DNA of 64,000 nt from Crocinitomicaceae bacterium (GCA_028689775.1 JAQVCM010000002.1:62001-126000); one strand, 5' to 3'. Counted from the first letter of the stretch, positions 7,320-16,305 are shown. Translations and numbers: made by a program. Notes: generated by a model from the sequence alone, not told the origin.

Positions 7320-10154
7320 ATGCAAAAATTTGTTGATCAGGTTGCTGAACACATCAAGAATAATTCCGTAAACCTCGAAAATTGGGTGATTATATTGCCT
7401 TCGCAACGTGCAGTTCACTATTTGCAAAAAGCGCTTTTTGAAGCGTATGGACATCCGATTGTTTCTCCTGAAATTACAACGATTTACAGTTGGATTCAAG
7501 AATTAACTTCTGAAACGATCTTGGATAAAATTCGCTTATTACTGATTTTGTTTGAAGTTCACGAGAAACATTCCAAAAAAGAAGACATCGTTACCTTCGA
7601 TGAATTCATCAAATGGGGAACCATCTTAATTTCCGATTTTGATGAGTTAGATCGTTATCTCATTGATGACAAACAACTTTTCAAAAATCTTCGAGACATC
7701 AAGGAAATTGAAAATTGGAGTTTTGATACTGATACACTTTCCGAAAATCAACAAAAGTTTCTTGCTTTTTGGGAAAGACTTCCAAGCTTATACCAAGAAT
7801 ATAATATCGTTTTGGCCAAAAACAATTCGACTTACATGGGAAAAGCATATCGGAAGGTTGCTGAAAACATGGACTTGGTTTTTAAACAAAATAAAGACGC
7901 TCAATTTTTATTTGCCGGTTTCAATGCTTTGTCTGAAGCGGAATTGAGCATTTTTAAGCAATTGAATAAAATGGGTCGCGCACAAATAATCATGGATGCA
8001 GACGAATATTATCTAAAAGATAAAAATCACGAAGCGGGAATGTTTATGCGGGAAATGATGGAGAAATTATCGGTAACGAAATTGCCATTTATTCAGGATT
8101 CATTGACAAACGGTTCGAAGAAAATAGAATTGATTGCCTGTTCTCAAACAACAGGTCAAGCGAAAGTGGTTGGTTCGATCTTAGAAGGATTGAGCAAAGA
8201 AGAAATTAATAAAACAATGATTCTTTTGGCGGACGAATCGTTGATTGTTCCGATGCTGAAAAGCATTCCGAAAAAAGTGGGTGTTGCCAACATTACGTTG
8301 GGCTTGCCGATGAAAAACAGTTCGCTTCGAACGTGGGTCGATTTGATTTTTAGAATTCAAGAAGGGATCGATAAAAACAACCGCACCACTGCTTATTACA
8401 AAGATTTATTCTCCATTTGGAATCATCCTTTTGTGATTGCGATTTTGGATGAAACCGAGGTGAAAGCAATTCAATACAGAGAAAAAGAAATCAATCGGTA
8501 TAATACGATCTTCCAAAATTCGGAAAAAGTGGATGTTCCAGAAAAAGTGAAAAATCTCATCACTTTGTTGTACACGCCGTGGAAAAACAATTGGCAATTG
8601 GGAATTGAGCTCATTCGAAAATTGAATCGCTTGATTCATCCTTTGCTACACGAAGAAAATGAATTTGAAAAAGCCTTGCTTGAAAATTTTGATCATGCGA
8701 TTATCGATTTTCAAAACTGCATTCAAGCTGGTGTTCCGCCGATGGTTTTGCGAACATTTAAAACGCTTTTCAACCAACAATGGACCAATAAAAGCATCGC
8801 TTATTACGGAAATCCAATCGAAGGATTGCAAGTGATGGGCTTGTTAGAGACGCGTTTATTGGATTTTGAACGCATCTTGGTTCTTGGAATGAACGAAGGA
8901 AAAATGCCACCAACCAACCCAATTCAAACCATGATTCCGATGGACTTGAGAAGGTATTTCGGCTTGCCAACGCCGCGACAAAAACAAGGATTATTTGCCC
9001 ATCACTTTTATCGCTTGTTGCATCAGTGCAAGGAAATGTACATCACGTACACGACTTCGTCAGAATCTGTTGGATCCAACGAACCGAGTCGTTATTTGAT
9101 GCAATTGGAATTGGAACTTTCGAGAATCAATCCAAACATCGAATTAATCCAACGAGATTATTCCATTGACAACGTCGATTCAAAAACACAAATTACTGAA
9201 ATTCAGAAAACACCAGAACTCATCGAGCGATTGGATGAACTCTTCGAAAAAGGTACTTCTGCGAGTGCAATTAAAACATTCATCACGTGTTCGCTGGATT
9301 TTTACTATAAATATGTACTGAAATTCGGCGAAGACAAAAAAGTGGAGGAAGAAGTTGAAAGCAGCACTTTTGGGACTTTCATCCATGAAACCTTGGAAGA
9401 TTTATTCAAACCGTTTTCAAGAAGAGACCAAGAAGGGAATTTAGTAAACCCACAACCGCCATCCATTCATGCAGAAGACATTGAAGTGATGTTGAAACGG
9501 TATGACTTGGTATTACGCGAAAAATTCAGTCAGCATTTTGGCAATAACCCAGAATCGTTCGAAAAAGGAAAGAACTACCTGAGTTTCTCCATGGCGAATG
9601 ATTTGACCAAGCGTTTCTTAAAGCAAGAAAAAACCTTACTTACAGAAACAATTGCATCTCCAATTTTCATTGAATCTTTGGAAGAGGAATTGTTACACGA
9701 AATGGAAATAACGATCCAAGGCGAACGGAAAAAAGTCCGCCTAAAGGGATTTGTAGACCGCATTGATTCTCGTGACGGAAAAATTAGAATCATCGATTAT
9801 AAAACAGGAAAAGTGGATATCAAAGATGTCGGTTATAAGTTCACCGACAAAAAACCGATGGACGAAACCAGCCTGTATGAACAATGTAAAAAGTCCAAAC
9901 ACTTCTTTCAACTCTTGGTTTATTGTTTCCTGTACGAAAAGAAATACAAGCTCGTTCCCGACGAATGCGCCATCGTTTCCTTCGTCAGTTACAAAGAAAG
10001 TCCGTTCGGAATTCAGTTAGGAAACGCCAGCATTGTGGAAGCTATCGAATTGTTTCCCGCAGTTTTTGAAATGTTGTTGAATGACATTTACGATCCAAAA
10101 ATGCCGTTTGTGCATACTGAAGAGTTTTTTAATTATTGTGAGTATTGTGTGTAA
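7320..10154 (+). CDS. AddB-like PD-(D/E)XK nuclease, C-terminus apparently truncated
   Basis: This 944-residue protein resembles AddB, the non-helicase subunit of AddAB double-strand-break resection nucleases. It has an inactive UvrD-like N-terminal part, a conserved LVLGMNEGKMPP segment near residue 522, and a RecB-type PD-(D/E)XK nuclease near 811-830 (GFVDRID, then IIDYKTGK). AddB proteins bind an Fe-S cluster through one Cys before the nuclease core and three at the C-terminus. Here TCSLDFYYKY supplies the first and CEYC two more, but the protein stops one residue later, inside a dispersed repeat that starts at 10145. The last cluster cysteine is therefore probably lost. No addA homologue is adjacent. 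Whether the enzyme still works is open. Confidence 0.82.
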   Translation: MQKFVDQVAEHIKNNSVNLENWVIILPSQRAVHYLQKALFEAYGHPIVSPEITTIYSWIQELTSETILDKIRLLLILFEVHEKHSKKEDIVTFDEFIKWGTILISDFDELDRYLIDDKQLFKNLRDIKEIENWSFDTDTLSENQQKFLAFWERLPSLYQEYNIVLAKNNSTYMGKAYRKVAENMDLVFKQNKDAQFLFAGFNALSEAELSIFKQLNKMGRAQIIMDADEYYLKDKNHEAGMFMREMMEKLSVTKLPFIQDSLTNGSKKIELIACSQTTGQAKVVGSILEGLSKEEINKTMILLADESLIVPMLKSIPKKVGVANITLGLPMKNSSLRTWVDLIFRIQEGIDKNNRTTAYYKDLFSIWNHPFVIAILDETEVKAIQYREKEINRYNTIFQNSEKVDVPEKVKNLITLLYTPWKNNWQLGIELIRKLNRLIHPLLHEENEFEKALLENFDHAIIDFQNCIQAGVPPMVLRTFKTLFNQQWTNKSIAYYGNPIEGLQVMGLLETRLLDFERILVLGMNEGKMPPTNPIQTMIPMDLRRYFGLPTPRQKQGLFAHHFYRLLHQCKEMYITYTTSSESVGSNEPSRYLMQLELELSRINPNIELIQRDYSIDNVDSKTQITEIQKTPELIERLDELFEKGTSASAIKTFITCSLDFYYKYVLKFGEDKKVEEEVESSTFGTFIHETLEDLFKPFSRRDQEGNLVNPQPPSIHAEDIEVMLKRYDLVLREKFSQHFGNNPESFEKGKNYLSFSMANDLTKRFLKQEKTLLTETIASPIFIESLEEELLHEMEITIQGERKKVRLKGFVDRIDSRDGKIRIIDYKTGKVDIKDVGYKFTDKKPMDETSLYEQCKKSKHFFQLLVYCFLYEKKYKLVPDECAIVSFVSYKESPFGIQLGNASIVEAIELFPAVFEMLLNDIYDPKMPFVHTEEFFNYCEYCV

Positions 10155-10215
10155 AATAGGTCAGCACATTGATTTTTAGGGTGATTGTTGGATTTAGTTG
10201 GTTTTGATGAGGATG
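10145..10215 (+). repeat. Dispersed repeat, copy 1
   Basis: About 71 bp starting TTGTGTGTAAAATA, then GTCAGCACATTGATTTT, then a GGATTTAG..TGATTTTGA-like segment and ending GAGGATG. It is about 85-90 percent identical by eye to 16512-16583 in the same orientation, with a partial inverted copy at 17244-17289. The left boundary lies inside the last codons of the addB-like gene. Weaker similarity to copy 2 continues for some tens of bases on the right. Confidence 0.8.
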
Positions 10216-10294
10216 GTAACGGCTTTTTTTCTGGCGAAAAATTAAATTAAGGATTTCTATAATTGCTTTCTTAAAACAGCAAAAAAAGATGTAA

Positions 10295-10329
10295 TTGCTT
10301 TTTACACTTAACAATATTTCGTATATTTG
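10295..10329 (+). promoter_or_regulatory. Promoter of the DUF4143-type ATPase gene
   Basis: TATATTTG (10322-10329) matches the TAnnTTTG -7 box, and a TTG lies at 10295-10297, 24 nt upstream, slightly farther than the usual 19-23. The ATG at 10349 follows 20 nt later. Confidence 0.5.
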
Positions 10330-10348
10330 CTTTTACTAAAGAGCAGTT

Positions 10349-11539
10349 ATGGAAGATTTATTATTAGAGTTTCAATCAAAAATCGCGCGTACATCTCTGG
10401 ATATACAGCGTTATCTGGTTCATAAAATTGATTTGAATAATCGATTGATTGCAGTAAAAGGTGCTCGAGGTGCAGGTAAGACTACGTTGCTTTTGCAACT
10501 TGCAAAATTGAATTTACCTTTAGAATCAACCTTATATGTAAGTTTAGATCACATTTATTTTTTCGACAATAAACTCTATAATTTAGCGAAACAGTTTACC
10601 CAATTTGGAGGAACACATTTATTATTGGATGAGGTTCATAAATATTCTAATTGGTCTCGAGAGATTAAATTGATTTACGACAATTTTCCTGAACTTCATG
10701 TTATCTTCACTTCCTCTTCCATGCTTGAAATCTATAAATCAGAATCGGATTTAAGTCGTAGAGCGATAACGTACAATTTAAAGGAATTGTCTTTTAGAGA
10801 ATTTATTCTTTTTGAAACCAAAAAGGATCTTCAGGCGTATTCATTTTCAGATATTTTAGAAAATCACAATTCCATTGCCACAAAGCTTTTAGAAGAAATA
10901 AAACCCTTACCCTTATTTGAAAAGTATCTTAAAACGGGTGTGTATCCATATTATCTAGAAAACGAAAACCTTTATATTCAAAAACTTCAAAATACGATTA
11001 ATCTGATCATTGAAATTGACATCAACGCAGTGGAAGATCTAAATTATGATACCTTGGTGAAATTAAAAAAACTCCTTGTAAGCATAGCTTCAAGCGCCCC
11101 ATTTACACCCAACATTACCAAACTGAGTGAGAAGGTAGACGTTTCCCGTAATATGTTGGTAAAAAGCATTAAAATCCTGGAACGAGCAGGATTGGTGAAT
11201 GAGTTGTATAAAGACACAACCGGAATTGGCGTCTTGACAAAGCCAGAAAAATTGTATTTGAACAACACCAACCTCATGTATGCGCTCGCGAAAGAAAACA
11301 CAAATATTGGAAATGTGAGAGAGACTTTTTTCTTAAATCAATTGAAAGGTTTGCACGACATTAATCGCTCAGAAGTTGCTGATTTTATAATTGATAAAAA
11401 GTACACCTTTGAAATTGGAGGTAAGAACAAAACAAAAAAACAAATCGCAAAAGTAGAAAACGGGTATGTAGCGAAAGATGGCATCGAAATCGGTTTCGGA
11501 AACATCATTCCAGTTTGGCTTTTTGGTTTTATGTATTAG
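10349..11539 (+). CDS. AAA_14/DUF4143-type ATP-binding protein
   Basis: This is a P-loop ATPase of the AAA_14 + DUF4143 type common in Bacteroidota. Walker A is GARGAGKTT (residues 38-46), Walker B is LLLDEVHKY (91-99), with a sensor-like FTSSSM segment. The C-terminal part (about 200-396) contains a winged-helix-like region (LSEKVDVSRNMLVKSIKILERAGLV) and a final nuclease-fold-like segment (ADFIIDKKYTFEIGG). The family has no settled function. These genes are often mobile and strain-variable, and here it is the first gene after repeat copy 1. At 396 aa it is full length and has its own promoter. Confidence 0.82.
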   Translation: MEDLLLEFQSKIARTSLDIQRYLVHKIDLNNRLIAVKGARGAGKTTLLLQLAKLNLPLESTLYVSLDHIYFFDNKLYNLAKQFTQFGGTHLLLDEVHKYSNWSREIKLIYDNFPELHVIFTSSSMLEIYKSESDLSRRAITYNLKELSFREFILFETKKDLQAYSFSDILENHNSIATKLLEEIKPLPLFEKYLKTGVYPYYLENENLYIQKLQNTINLIIEIDINAVEDLNYDTLVKLKKLLVSIASSAPFTPNITKLSEKVDVSRNMLVKSIKILERAGLVNELYKDTTGIGVLTKPEKLYLNNTNLMYALAKENTNIGNVRETFFLNQLKGLHDINRSEVADFIIDKKYTFEIGGKNKTKKQIAKVENGYVAKDGIEIGFGNIIPVWLFGFMY

Positions 11540-11919
11540 GTAAAGATAAGATTACTGACTCTGCTGCCCTAAAATTAATTTTTGAATTGGGAAGCGGTTG
11601 GTTAAAGTCGTCCAAAATCGGGAATAAACGCGACTTTTTGATTGGATAAATCTAAGTTTTTTGGGGTTTGGTTGTTTAATTAGTTATGTGCATCGGATAA
11701 AATTCGTTTGAATTGTTGGAGGTCTTGATGGAATTTATATATTTACGGGAATTATAATCAACGGCTGCTATGAGATTATCAAGTTTATGGATTTTGGAAA
11801 TGAATGGTAATCGTTTGACGACGGATTTGTTGTTGATTTTAAAGAATTATGTAAATAAAGTATAGTGGATGTTACCCGATGGGTAAAGCCACTCGTTAAC
11901 AGACGAATAAGACGACAAA
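11540..11919. other. Intergenic region before the HEPN-AIPR operon
   Basis: 380 bp without a credible ORF. It holds a mixture of T-rich and G-rich stretches, with several in-frame stops on both strands, and ends with the hairpin at 11865-11892. It may contain decayed coding sequence, but I could not identify any. Confidence 0.45.
11865..11892 (+). promoter_or_regulatory. Hairpin in the leader of the HEPN gene
   Basis: Inner stem TTACCC/GGGTAA (11872-11877 with 11881-11886, GAT loop) and outer stem GTGG/CCAC (11865-11868 with 11889-11892). It lies 28 nt before the ATG at 11920. It could be an operator for autoregulation or an mRNA structure; no T-run follows. Confidence 0.4.
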
Positions 11920-12843
11920 ATGAACTATATTCAATTCTCAAACAAGCAAAATCTAATCGATAAAATTTTAATTCGTTTAGGTATTCTGACAACTGACAAT
12001 GTTGTAATTAAAATTAACAATAACCCAGATTATGATATAACTGAATACAGAAGAAATGTCGTTGCAAATTATTTTTTTAATAATTTTTGGGATTTCTCTA
12101 GTAAATATAAATCTATCGTTGATATTAATATTTTAGATAATCACATTTTTCATTTCGACACCTTACAAAGTCTAAGCAAGGAATATGAAATTGAATATAA
12201 TGAGGGAAACGATTGCGATTTTTTACTTCAAGTATTAATACAAAACAAAGATGCTTTTGAATTAAACAGTTTTGGAACTGAGGTTAATGATTTCGAATTG
12301 CACAATTTACGAATTAGGACTATTGATAACTTAAAAGGACGAATCTATTATGAAGGTAGTTTTCAAGGAGACAGCTCAGACATTGAACCATTAGATTGGG
12401 GAGTCTATTCGACATTGGGATTAAACGCAATTCCAAACGATATTGACAATCTTCCATTTTATAAATCCTTATTAGCCGAAAGTTATTTATTACTTAAAGA
12501 AAAGAAATTTAAACTTTCATACTTTTTGACATTTTCCGCTTTTGAAAGTTTCGTCAATTTTGAACTTGGTGGAAATGATGAGCCAGATAGATTAAAAGAT
12601 AAATTTAAAGAGCTTTTTGGTTCAAAATTCATTGTTTTAAACTCACACCAAATTTACACTTCTATTATGAGTATGTATGACAATTATACTTCTAATAGGA
12701 ATACAATTGCACACGGACGAAATGAAATAATTATAGACCAAGAAATGGTGAAAAGTTCACTTCTATTTATTTTGACACTAATCAGTACTTATGAATTAAA
12801 TAGCTTGACATTTGATGATTTATACAGTAATTTTGACAACTGA
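11920..12843 (+). CDS. HEPN-domain protein paired with AIPR
   Basis: This 307-residue protein has a C-terminal alpha-helical domain (about 180-300) with the HEPN ribonuclease signature R-x4-6-H as R260-N-T-I-A-H265 in the sequence SNRNTIAHGRNE. HEPN proteins with this motif are usually metal-independent endoribonucleases that cut host or phage RNA in toxin-antitoxin and abortive-infection systems. The N-terminal ~170 residues are not recognised and could be a sensor or regulatory part. The AIPR gene follows after 61 bp in the same direction, so the two are probably co-transcribed. The gene is very AT-rich compared with sdh or nor, consistent with transfer. It may be the toxin or effector of the pair (inference). 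Confidence 0.72.
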   Translation: MNYIQFSNKQNLIDKILIRLGILTTDNVVIKINNNPDYDITEYRRNVVANYFFNNFWDFSSKYKSIVDINILDNHIFHFDTLQSLSKEYEIEYNEGNDCDFLLQVLIQNKDAFELNSFGTEVNDFELHNLRIRTIDNLKGRIYYEGSFQGDSSDIEPLDWGVYSTLGLNAIPNDIDNLPFYKSLLAESYLLLKEKKFKLSYFLTFSAFESFVNFELGGNDEPDRLKDKFKELFGSKFIVLNSHQIYTSIMSMYDNYTSNRNTIAHGRNEIIIDQEMVKSSLLFILTLISTYELNSLTFDDLYSNFDN

Positions 12844-12904
12844 AAGAAAACCAGATAGTTACACGCAATATAGTACATTATAAGAATACTCTAAAAAAAC
12901 AATT

Positions 12905-14935
12905 ATGCAGGTAGAACCAATAATCAACGCAAGATTTAAGCAGTTTAGACAAAAAAATGAACTTGAAAATATCCAAGATAGTTTGGCATTCGAGAAATTT
13001 GTTAATTATACAATTTATACTCTGCATCAGCCAGATGCTTTTACTGCTGATTCTGAATTGTTAGATTTCGTTAGTGTTGGTGGTTCAAACGACATGGGCA
13101 TTGATGGAATTGCCATTAAGGTTGATGACATTATTGTTAAGTCAAAAAGCGAAATAGACGATATTGTTAAATTCAATAGATCTAAAAGAATTAATGTTGA
13201 GTTTATTTTTGTTCAATCAAAATATAAAACTCATTTTGATAAAGGGGAGCTTAATAATTTTGTCGATGGGGTTAGAGATTTTCTTTCTGATATCCACAAC
13301 TTTCCGATGAATGAGAACGTAAAAGAACATCTTCAATTGAAAGAGTACCTATTGAGTGATGATTTAACAATTATGTGGGAAAACAATCCTAAAGTGACAT
13401 TGTATTATGTCGGAATGGGAAGATGGAAAGAACCTGCTGATTTAATTGGTGTTTCCAAGCAATTTGAACAAGACATTGAAAGATTGAATATTTATAGTTC
13501 GTCTGATTTTAAGTTTATTGATAGTAATGAGTTAAAAGTGATTTATGATAGTATCCAAAATACATTTAGCGAAACAATAGATACGAGACATTCGATGCCT
13601 TTAACAGATGTTAATGGCGTGACGAACTCTTGTCTAGCAATAGTTTTTGGTAATGAGCTTCTAAAATTAATTAGCACTGAGGATGGTATTATTAGAAAAT
13701 CACTTTTTAATGATAATGTAAGGGATTTTCAAGGTGTTAATCCAGTTAATTCCGAGATTGAGGAAACTATTAAAAGTACACCTGAAAAGTTCATTGTTCT
13801 CAATAATGGAATAACTATAGTTTGTGATGAATATAAACAGAACAATACCAAATTGACAATCATTAATCCTCAAATTGTAAATGGATGTCAAACTAGCCAT
13901 ATGCTGTTCGAGGCTTCCAAGAAAAGCTTGGATCTTACAAGGGTTCCCATTTCAGTCAGACTAATAAGCACGACAAATCAGGAAATAGTTAATGATATAG
14001 TTAGAGGGACAAATAGACAAAACATAGTTTTGGAAGAGGCGTTTGAATCCACAAAAAAATTCCATAAAGATCTTGAAGAATTCTTCAATGCATATTCTAA
14101 AGACCATGATAAAATTTATTATGAAAGACGTTCTAAACAATATCAGCACAATCCGACAATAAAACAAACTCAAAAAGTTAATTTAAGGGTTTTAACACAA
14201 TATTTTGTAGGTGCCTTTCTAAATAGCCCGCATTCCGCTCATAGACATGAATCAATTTTATTGAAAGACAACAAAAACAAAATCTATCAAGACTTTCATT
14301 CTAAATTACCTTATTTCGTAACCGCTCAAATTTTTTTAAAATTCGAAAAATATATCCGGGAAAATAATGTACATAGATTAATTAAGAACTACAAACCTCA
14401 CATTTTAATGATGGTTAGACAATCTATTGGTGGATATGTTCCTTTATTCAGTAAAGAAAATGAAATAGATAAATATTGTGAAAGAATTCAAGACTTGTTG
14501 ATGGATGATAATAAACGTGAAGAAAAATTCAAGGAAATTATTGAATTATTTTTATTATCGATAGAAAAATGGGAAACTGAACTTGGTAAATCAAAGAGAG
14601 GCACCAAAGACGTTGAGGCTTTTACAAAACATCTTTTGGAGGCCGTTAATTTTAAGTTCCAAAACAAGATAAATGTTAGTGATGCAATTCCTGAACTCAC
14701 AAACACGGTTGAAACAACATTTCTTGGCGAAGTATTAAATGTCATTAAGGACAAATATGGTGCTCATTATGGTTTCATAAGTAAAGCACCAGAAAATATT
14801 TTTGTTCATTCCAAAGATAATGTAGATTTTGATTTTCAAAATTTGAAAGGAAAAAAAGTGTTATTCGAGATTAAGCATGATCCTAAATCCAAGACAAGCA
14901 TTAAGTCAAAAGGTGTACTTTTAAAAATAATTTAG
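12905..14935 (+). CDS. AIPR-family protein with nuclease-like N-terminus and cold-shock-like C-terminus
   Basis: The central region matches the AIPR (abortive infection phage resistance) family: NNGITIVCDEY near residue 300 and INPQIVNGCQTSH to about 332. The N-terminal ~130 residues look like a restriction-endonuclease fold of the Mrr type: GID67G, a beta strand, then FVQ104SK106 (the Q-x-K variant of PD-(D/E)XK). The last ~58 residues (619-676) look like a cold-shock/OB domain, with YGFIS (RNP1-like) and IFVHSKD (RNP2-like), then KGKKVLFEI. Such a domain binds single-stranded nucleic acid. At 676 aa it is full length. It follows the HEPN gene and probably forms a two-gene defence operon with it; the mechanism is not established. 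Confidence 0.82.
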   Translation: MQVEPIINARFKQFRQKNELENIQDSLAFEKFVNYTIYTLHQPDAFTADSELLDFVSVGGSNDMGIDGIAIKVDDIIVKSKSEIDDIVKFNRSKRINVEFIFVQSKYKTHFDKGELNNFVDGVRDFLSDIHNFPMNENVKEHLQLKEYLLSDDLTIMWENNPKVTLYYVGMGRWKEPADLIGVSKQFEQDIERLNIYSSSDFKFIDSNELKVIYDSIQNTFSETIDTRHSMPLTDVNGVTNSCLAIVFGNELLKLISTEDGIIRKSLFNDNVRDFQGVNPVNSEIEETIKSTPEKFIVLNNGITIVCDEYKQNNTKLTIINPQIVNGCQTSHMLFEASKKSLDLTRVPISVRLISTTNQEIVNDIVRGTNRQNIVLEEAFESTKKFHKDLEEFFNAYSKDHDKIYYERRSKQYQHNPTIKQTQKVNLRVLTQYFVGAFLNSPHSAHRHESILLKDNKNKIYQDFHSKLPYFVTAQIFLKFEKYIRENNVHRLIKNYKPHILMMVRQSIGGYVPLFSKENEIDKYCERIQDLLMDDNKREEKFKEIIELFLLSIEKWETELGKSKRGTKDVEAFTKHLLEAVNFKFQNKINVSDAIPELTNTVETTFLGEVLNVIKDKYGAHYGFISKAPENIFVHSKDNVDFDFQNLKGKKVLFEIKHDPKSKTSIKSKGVLLKII

Positions 14936-15069
14936 TGTATTATAACAACAAACAAGCGTATGCGCCAAATGTAGACAAGTGTTAGCCGCATGCGCCTGTT
15001 TTCTAACGTTAGCAAACATTCAAAGAGAACAATATAGAACATAACGAAAGTATAAATTAATAATTTTGG

Positions 15070-15562
15070 ATTGCAATTGTAAAGTTTATAATTATTGTTT
15101 TTACTGCAGTTAAATTGAGTACTACAAAAATTAGTCTCGTTAAAGCAACAATTAAAAAATGAATCTTTAGGCAACTCAATCGACTTTGACAACATCATAA
15201 ACACTTCTTGGTTAAAATCTAATAAAAGTAGATTCATTTATGAACTTAATTATGTTGGAGGGATTCAGGAAATTGACGAACTTATTTCAAATCAAAAAAT
15301 TAATTCAATATCAATAATTATTGGAGAAAGACCGAAGGGATTCGAATTATTTCTTACTACAAATGAATTTGAAAATTATCGTTTCGGTTTTCGTTACTTA
15401 AATTTTTCATATTGGAAATTAGATAATTATACAACTAAAAATTGTAATTTAATACTATCCGGTCTTGACATTAAAAATCAACACATCAATGTTATTCTAA
15501 AACCAAAAAACGTAAAAAAAGTTGAAGAATACATGAAAAAACTACCAATTAAGCAAAAATAG
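15070..15562 (+). pseudogene. Frameshifted hypothetical protein gene without a start codon
   Basis: Two overlapping frames join at the A6 run 15154-15159. The first frame runs from after stops at 15058-15063 and encodes a hydrophobic stretch like a signal anchor (IAIVKFIIIVFTAVKL), then hits TGA at 15160. Removing one A continues smoothly into a second frame of 133 codons (NESLGNSIDFDNIIN to KKLPIKQK) ending TAG at 15562. That frame has no ATG, GTG or TTG near its beginning. The composite would be about 160 aa, of no family I recognise. It is best explained as a decayed gene; a sequencing error or slippage site in the A-run is possible. A TAATTTTG box at 15061-15068 could be its old promoter. 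Confidence 0.6.
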
Positions 15563-15614
15563 TCGTACAAAAGGAGCAGGAGCATTTTATACACTTATTT
15601 GAATAGCACATTAA

Positions 15615-15800
15615 TTGCACAATGACATTAAAGCAGAATATCCAGGCTCAAGAATTTTAATTGACAACCGAGTAATATTTAAGATAAAAGGAAATAATTA
15701 CAGATTGATCGTGAAAATAAATTACGAATATGAAATGGTTTGGATTCGATTTATTGGTACGCATTCAGAATATGATAAAATTAACGCAGAAACAAGATAG
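15615..15800 (+). pseudogene. HigB-type toxin, 5'-truncated remnant
   Basis: The 61 codons from TTG at 15615 match the C-terminal part of HigB mRNA interferases (HigB_toxin family): NDIKAEYP, then VIFKIKGNNYRLIVKINY, then WIRFIGTHSEYDKI. Full-length members are about 95-100 aa, so roughly the first 35-40 residues are missing. In-frame stops occur immediately upstream, and no matching sequence is visible in other frames. It is followed 3 bp later by the HigA-type antitoxin gene. It is probably inactive. If the TTG start is used, a short product could still be made. Confidence 0.7.
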
Positions 15801-15803
15801 ATT

Positions 15804-16160
15804 ATGAACATAAAACTGATCAAAACAGAAAGCGATTATAATCAAGCGTTGGAGAGACTCGAAACAATTTTTGACGCAAAAAAAGAAACTCCTGAAGGCG
15901 ACGAATTGGAACTTTTGGGAATGTTAATTGAGCAATATGAAAACGAACATTTCCCCATTACTTTGCCAGACCCAATTGAAGCCATAAAATTTAGAATGGA
16001 TCAAATGGGTTATAATCAAAATGATCTAGCACGGATTATTGGTTTTAAAAGTCGAGCAAGTGAAATTTTAAACCGAAAAAGAAAACTATCATTAGAAATG
16101 ATTAGGCAAATTCATGAAAAATTAAATATTCCAACGGATGTGTTAATACAGACGTATTAA
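15804..16160 (+). CDS. HigA-type antitoxin, XRE-family HTH protein
   Basis: This 118-residue antitoxin of the HigBA type has an N-terminal acidic, toxin-binding region (DYNQALERLETIFDAKKETPEGDELELL) and a C-terminal helix-turn-helix (IKFRMDQMGYNQNDLARIIGFKSRASEILNRKR is the span, about residues 57-92). HigA normally neutralises HigB and represses its own operon. Here the toxin half is truncated, so the antitoxin may be a leftover or may protect against a HigB arriving from elsewhere. Gene order (toxin first, 3-bp gap) is that of classical higBA. Confidence 0.85.
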   Translation: MNIKLIKTESDYNQALERLETIFDAKKETPEGDELELLGMLIEQYENEHFPITLPDPIEAIKFRMDQMGYNQNDLARIIGFKSRASEILNRKRKLSLEMIRQIHEKLNIPTDVLIQTY

Positions 16161-16305
16161 AGAAAAGACAATTGTTCGGCTTGCGTTTTGATTTTCAGGG
16201 AATTTTCTAGAATTATCGCTTTTAAATTGTATTTCGTCTAAACGAAAATATTCGTCCTATAAATTGGCACCATTCACTAGCCTGCGAATGTTAAATCAAC
16301 TGATT

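Noticed and set aside
10129..10314. Minus-strand open frame across repeat copy 1
   Set aside because: It runs through the repeat and the promoter of the next gene; no domain and no ribosome-binding context.
11768..11992. Minus-strand open frame overlapping the HEPN start
   Set aside because: It overlaps the start of the well-supported HEPN gene and has no recognisable features.
14932..15237. Minus-strand open frame of 101 codons after AIPR
   Set aside because: It lies opposite the frameshifted pseudogene, has no recognisable domain, and its composition is that of a reverse complement of AT-rich coding DNA.
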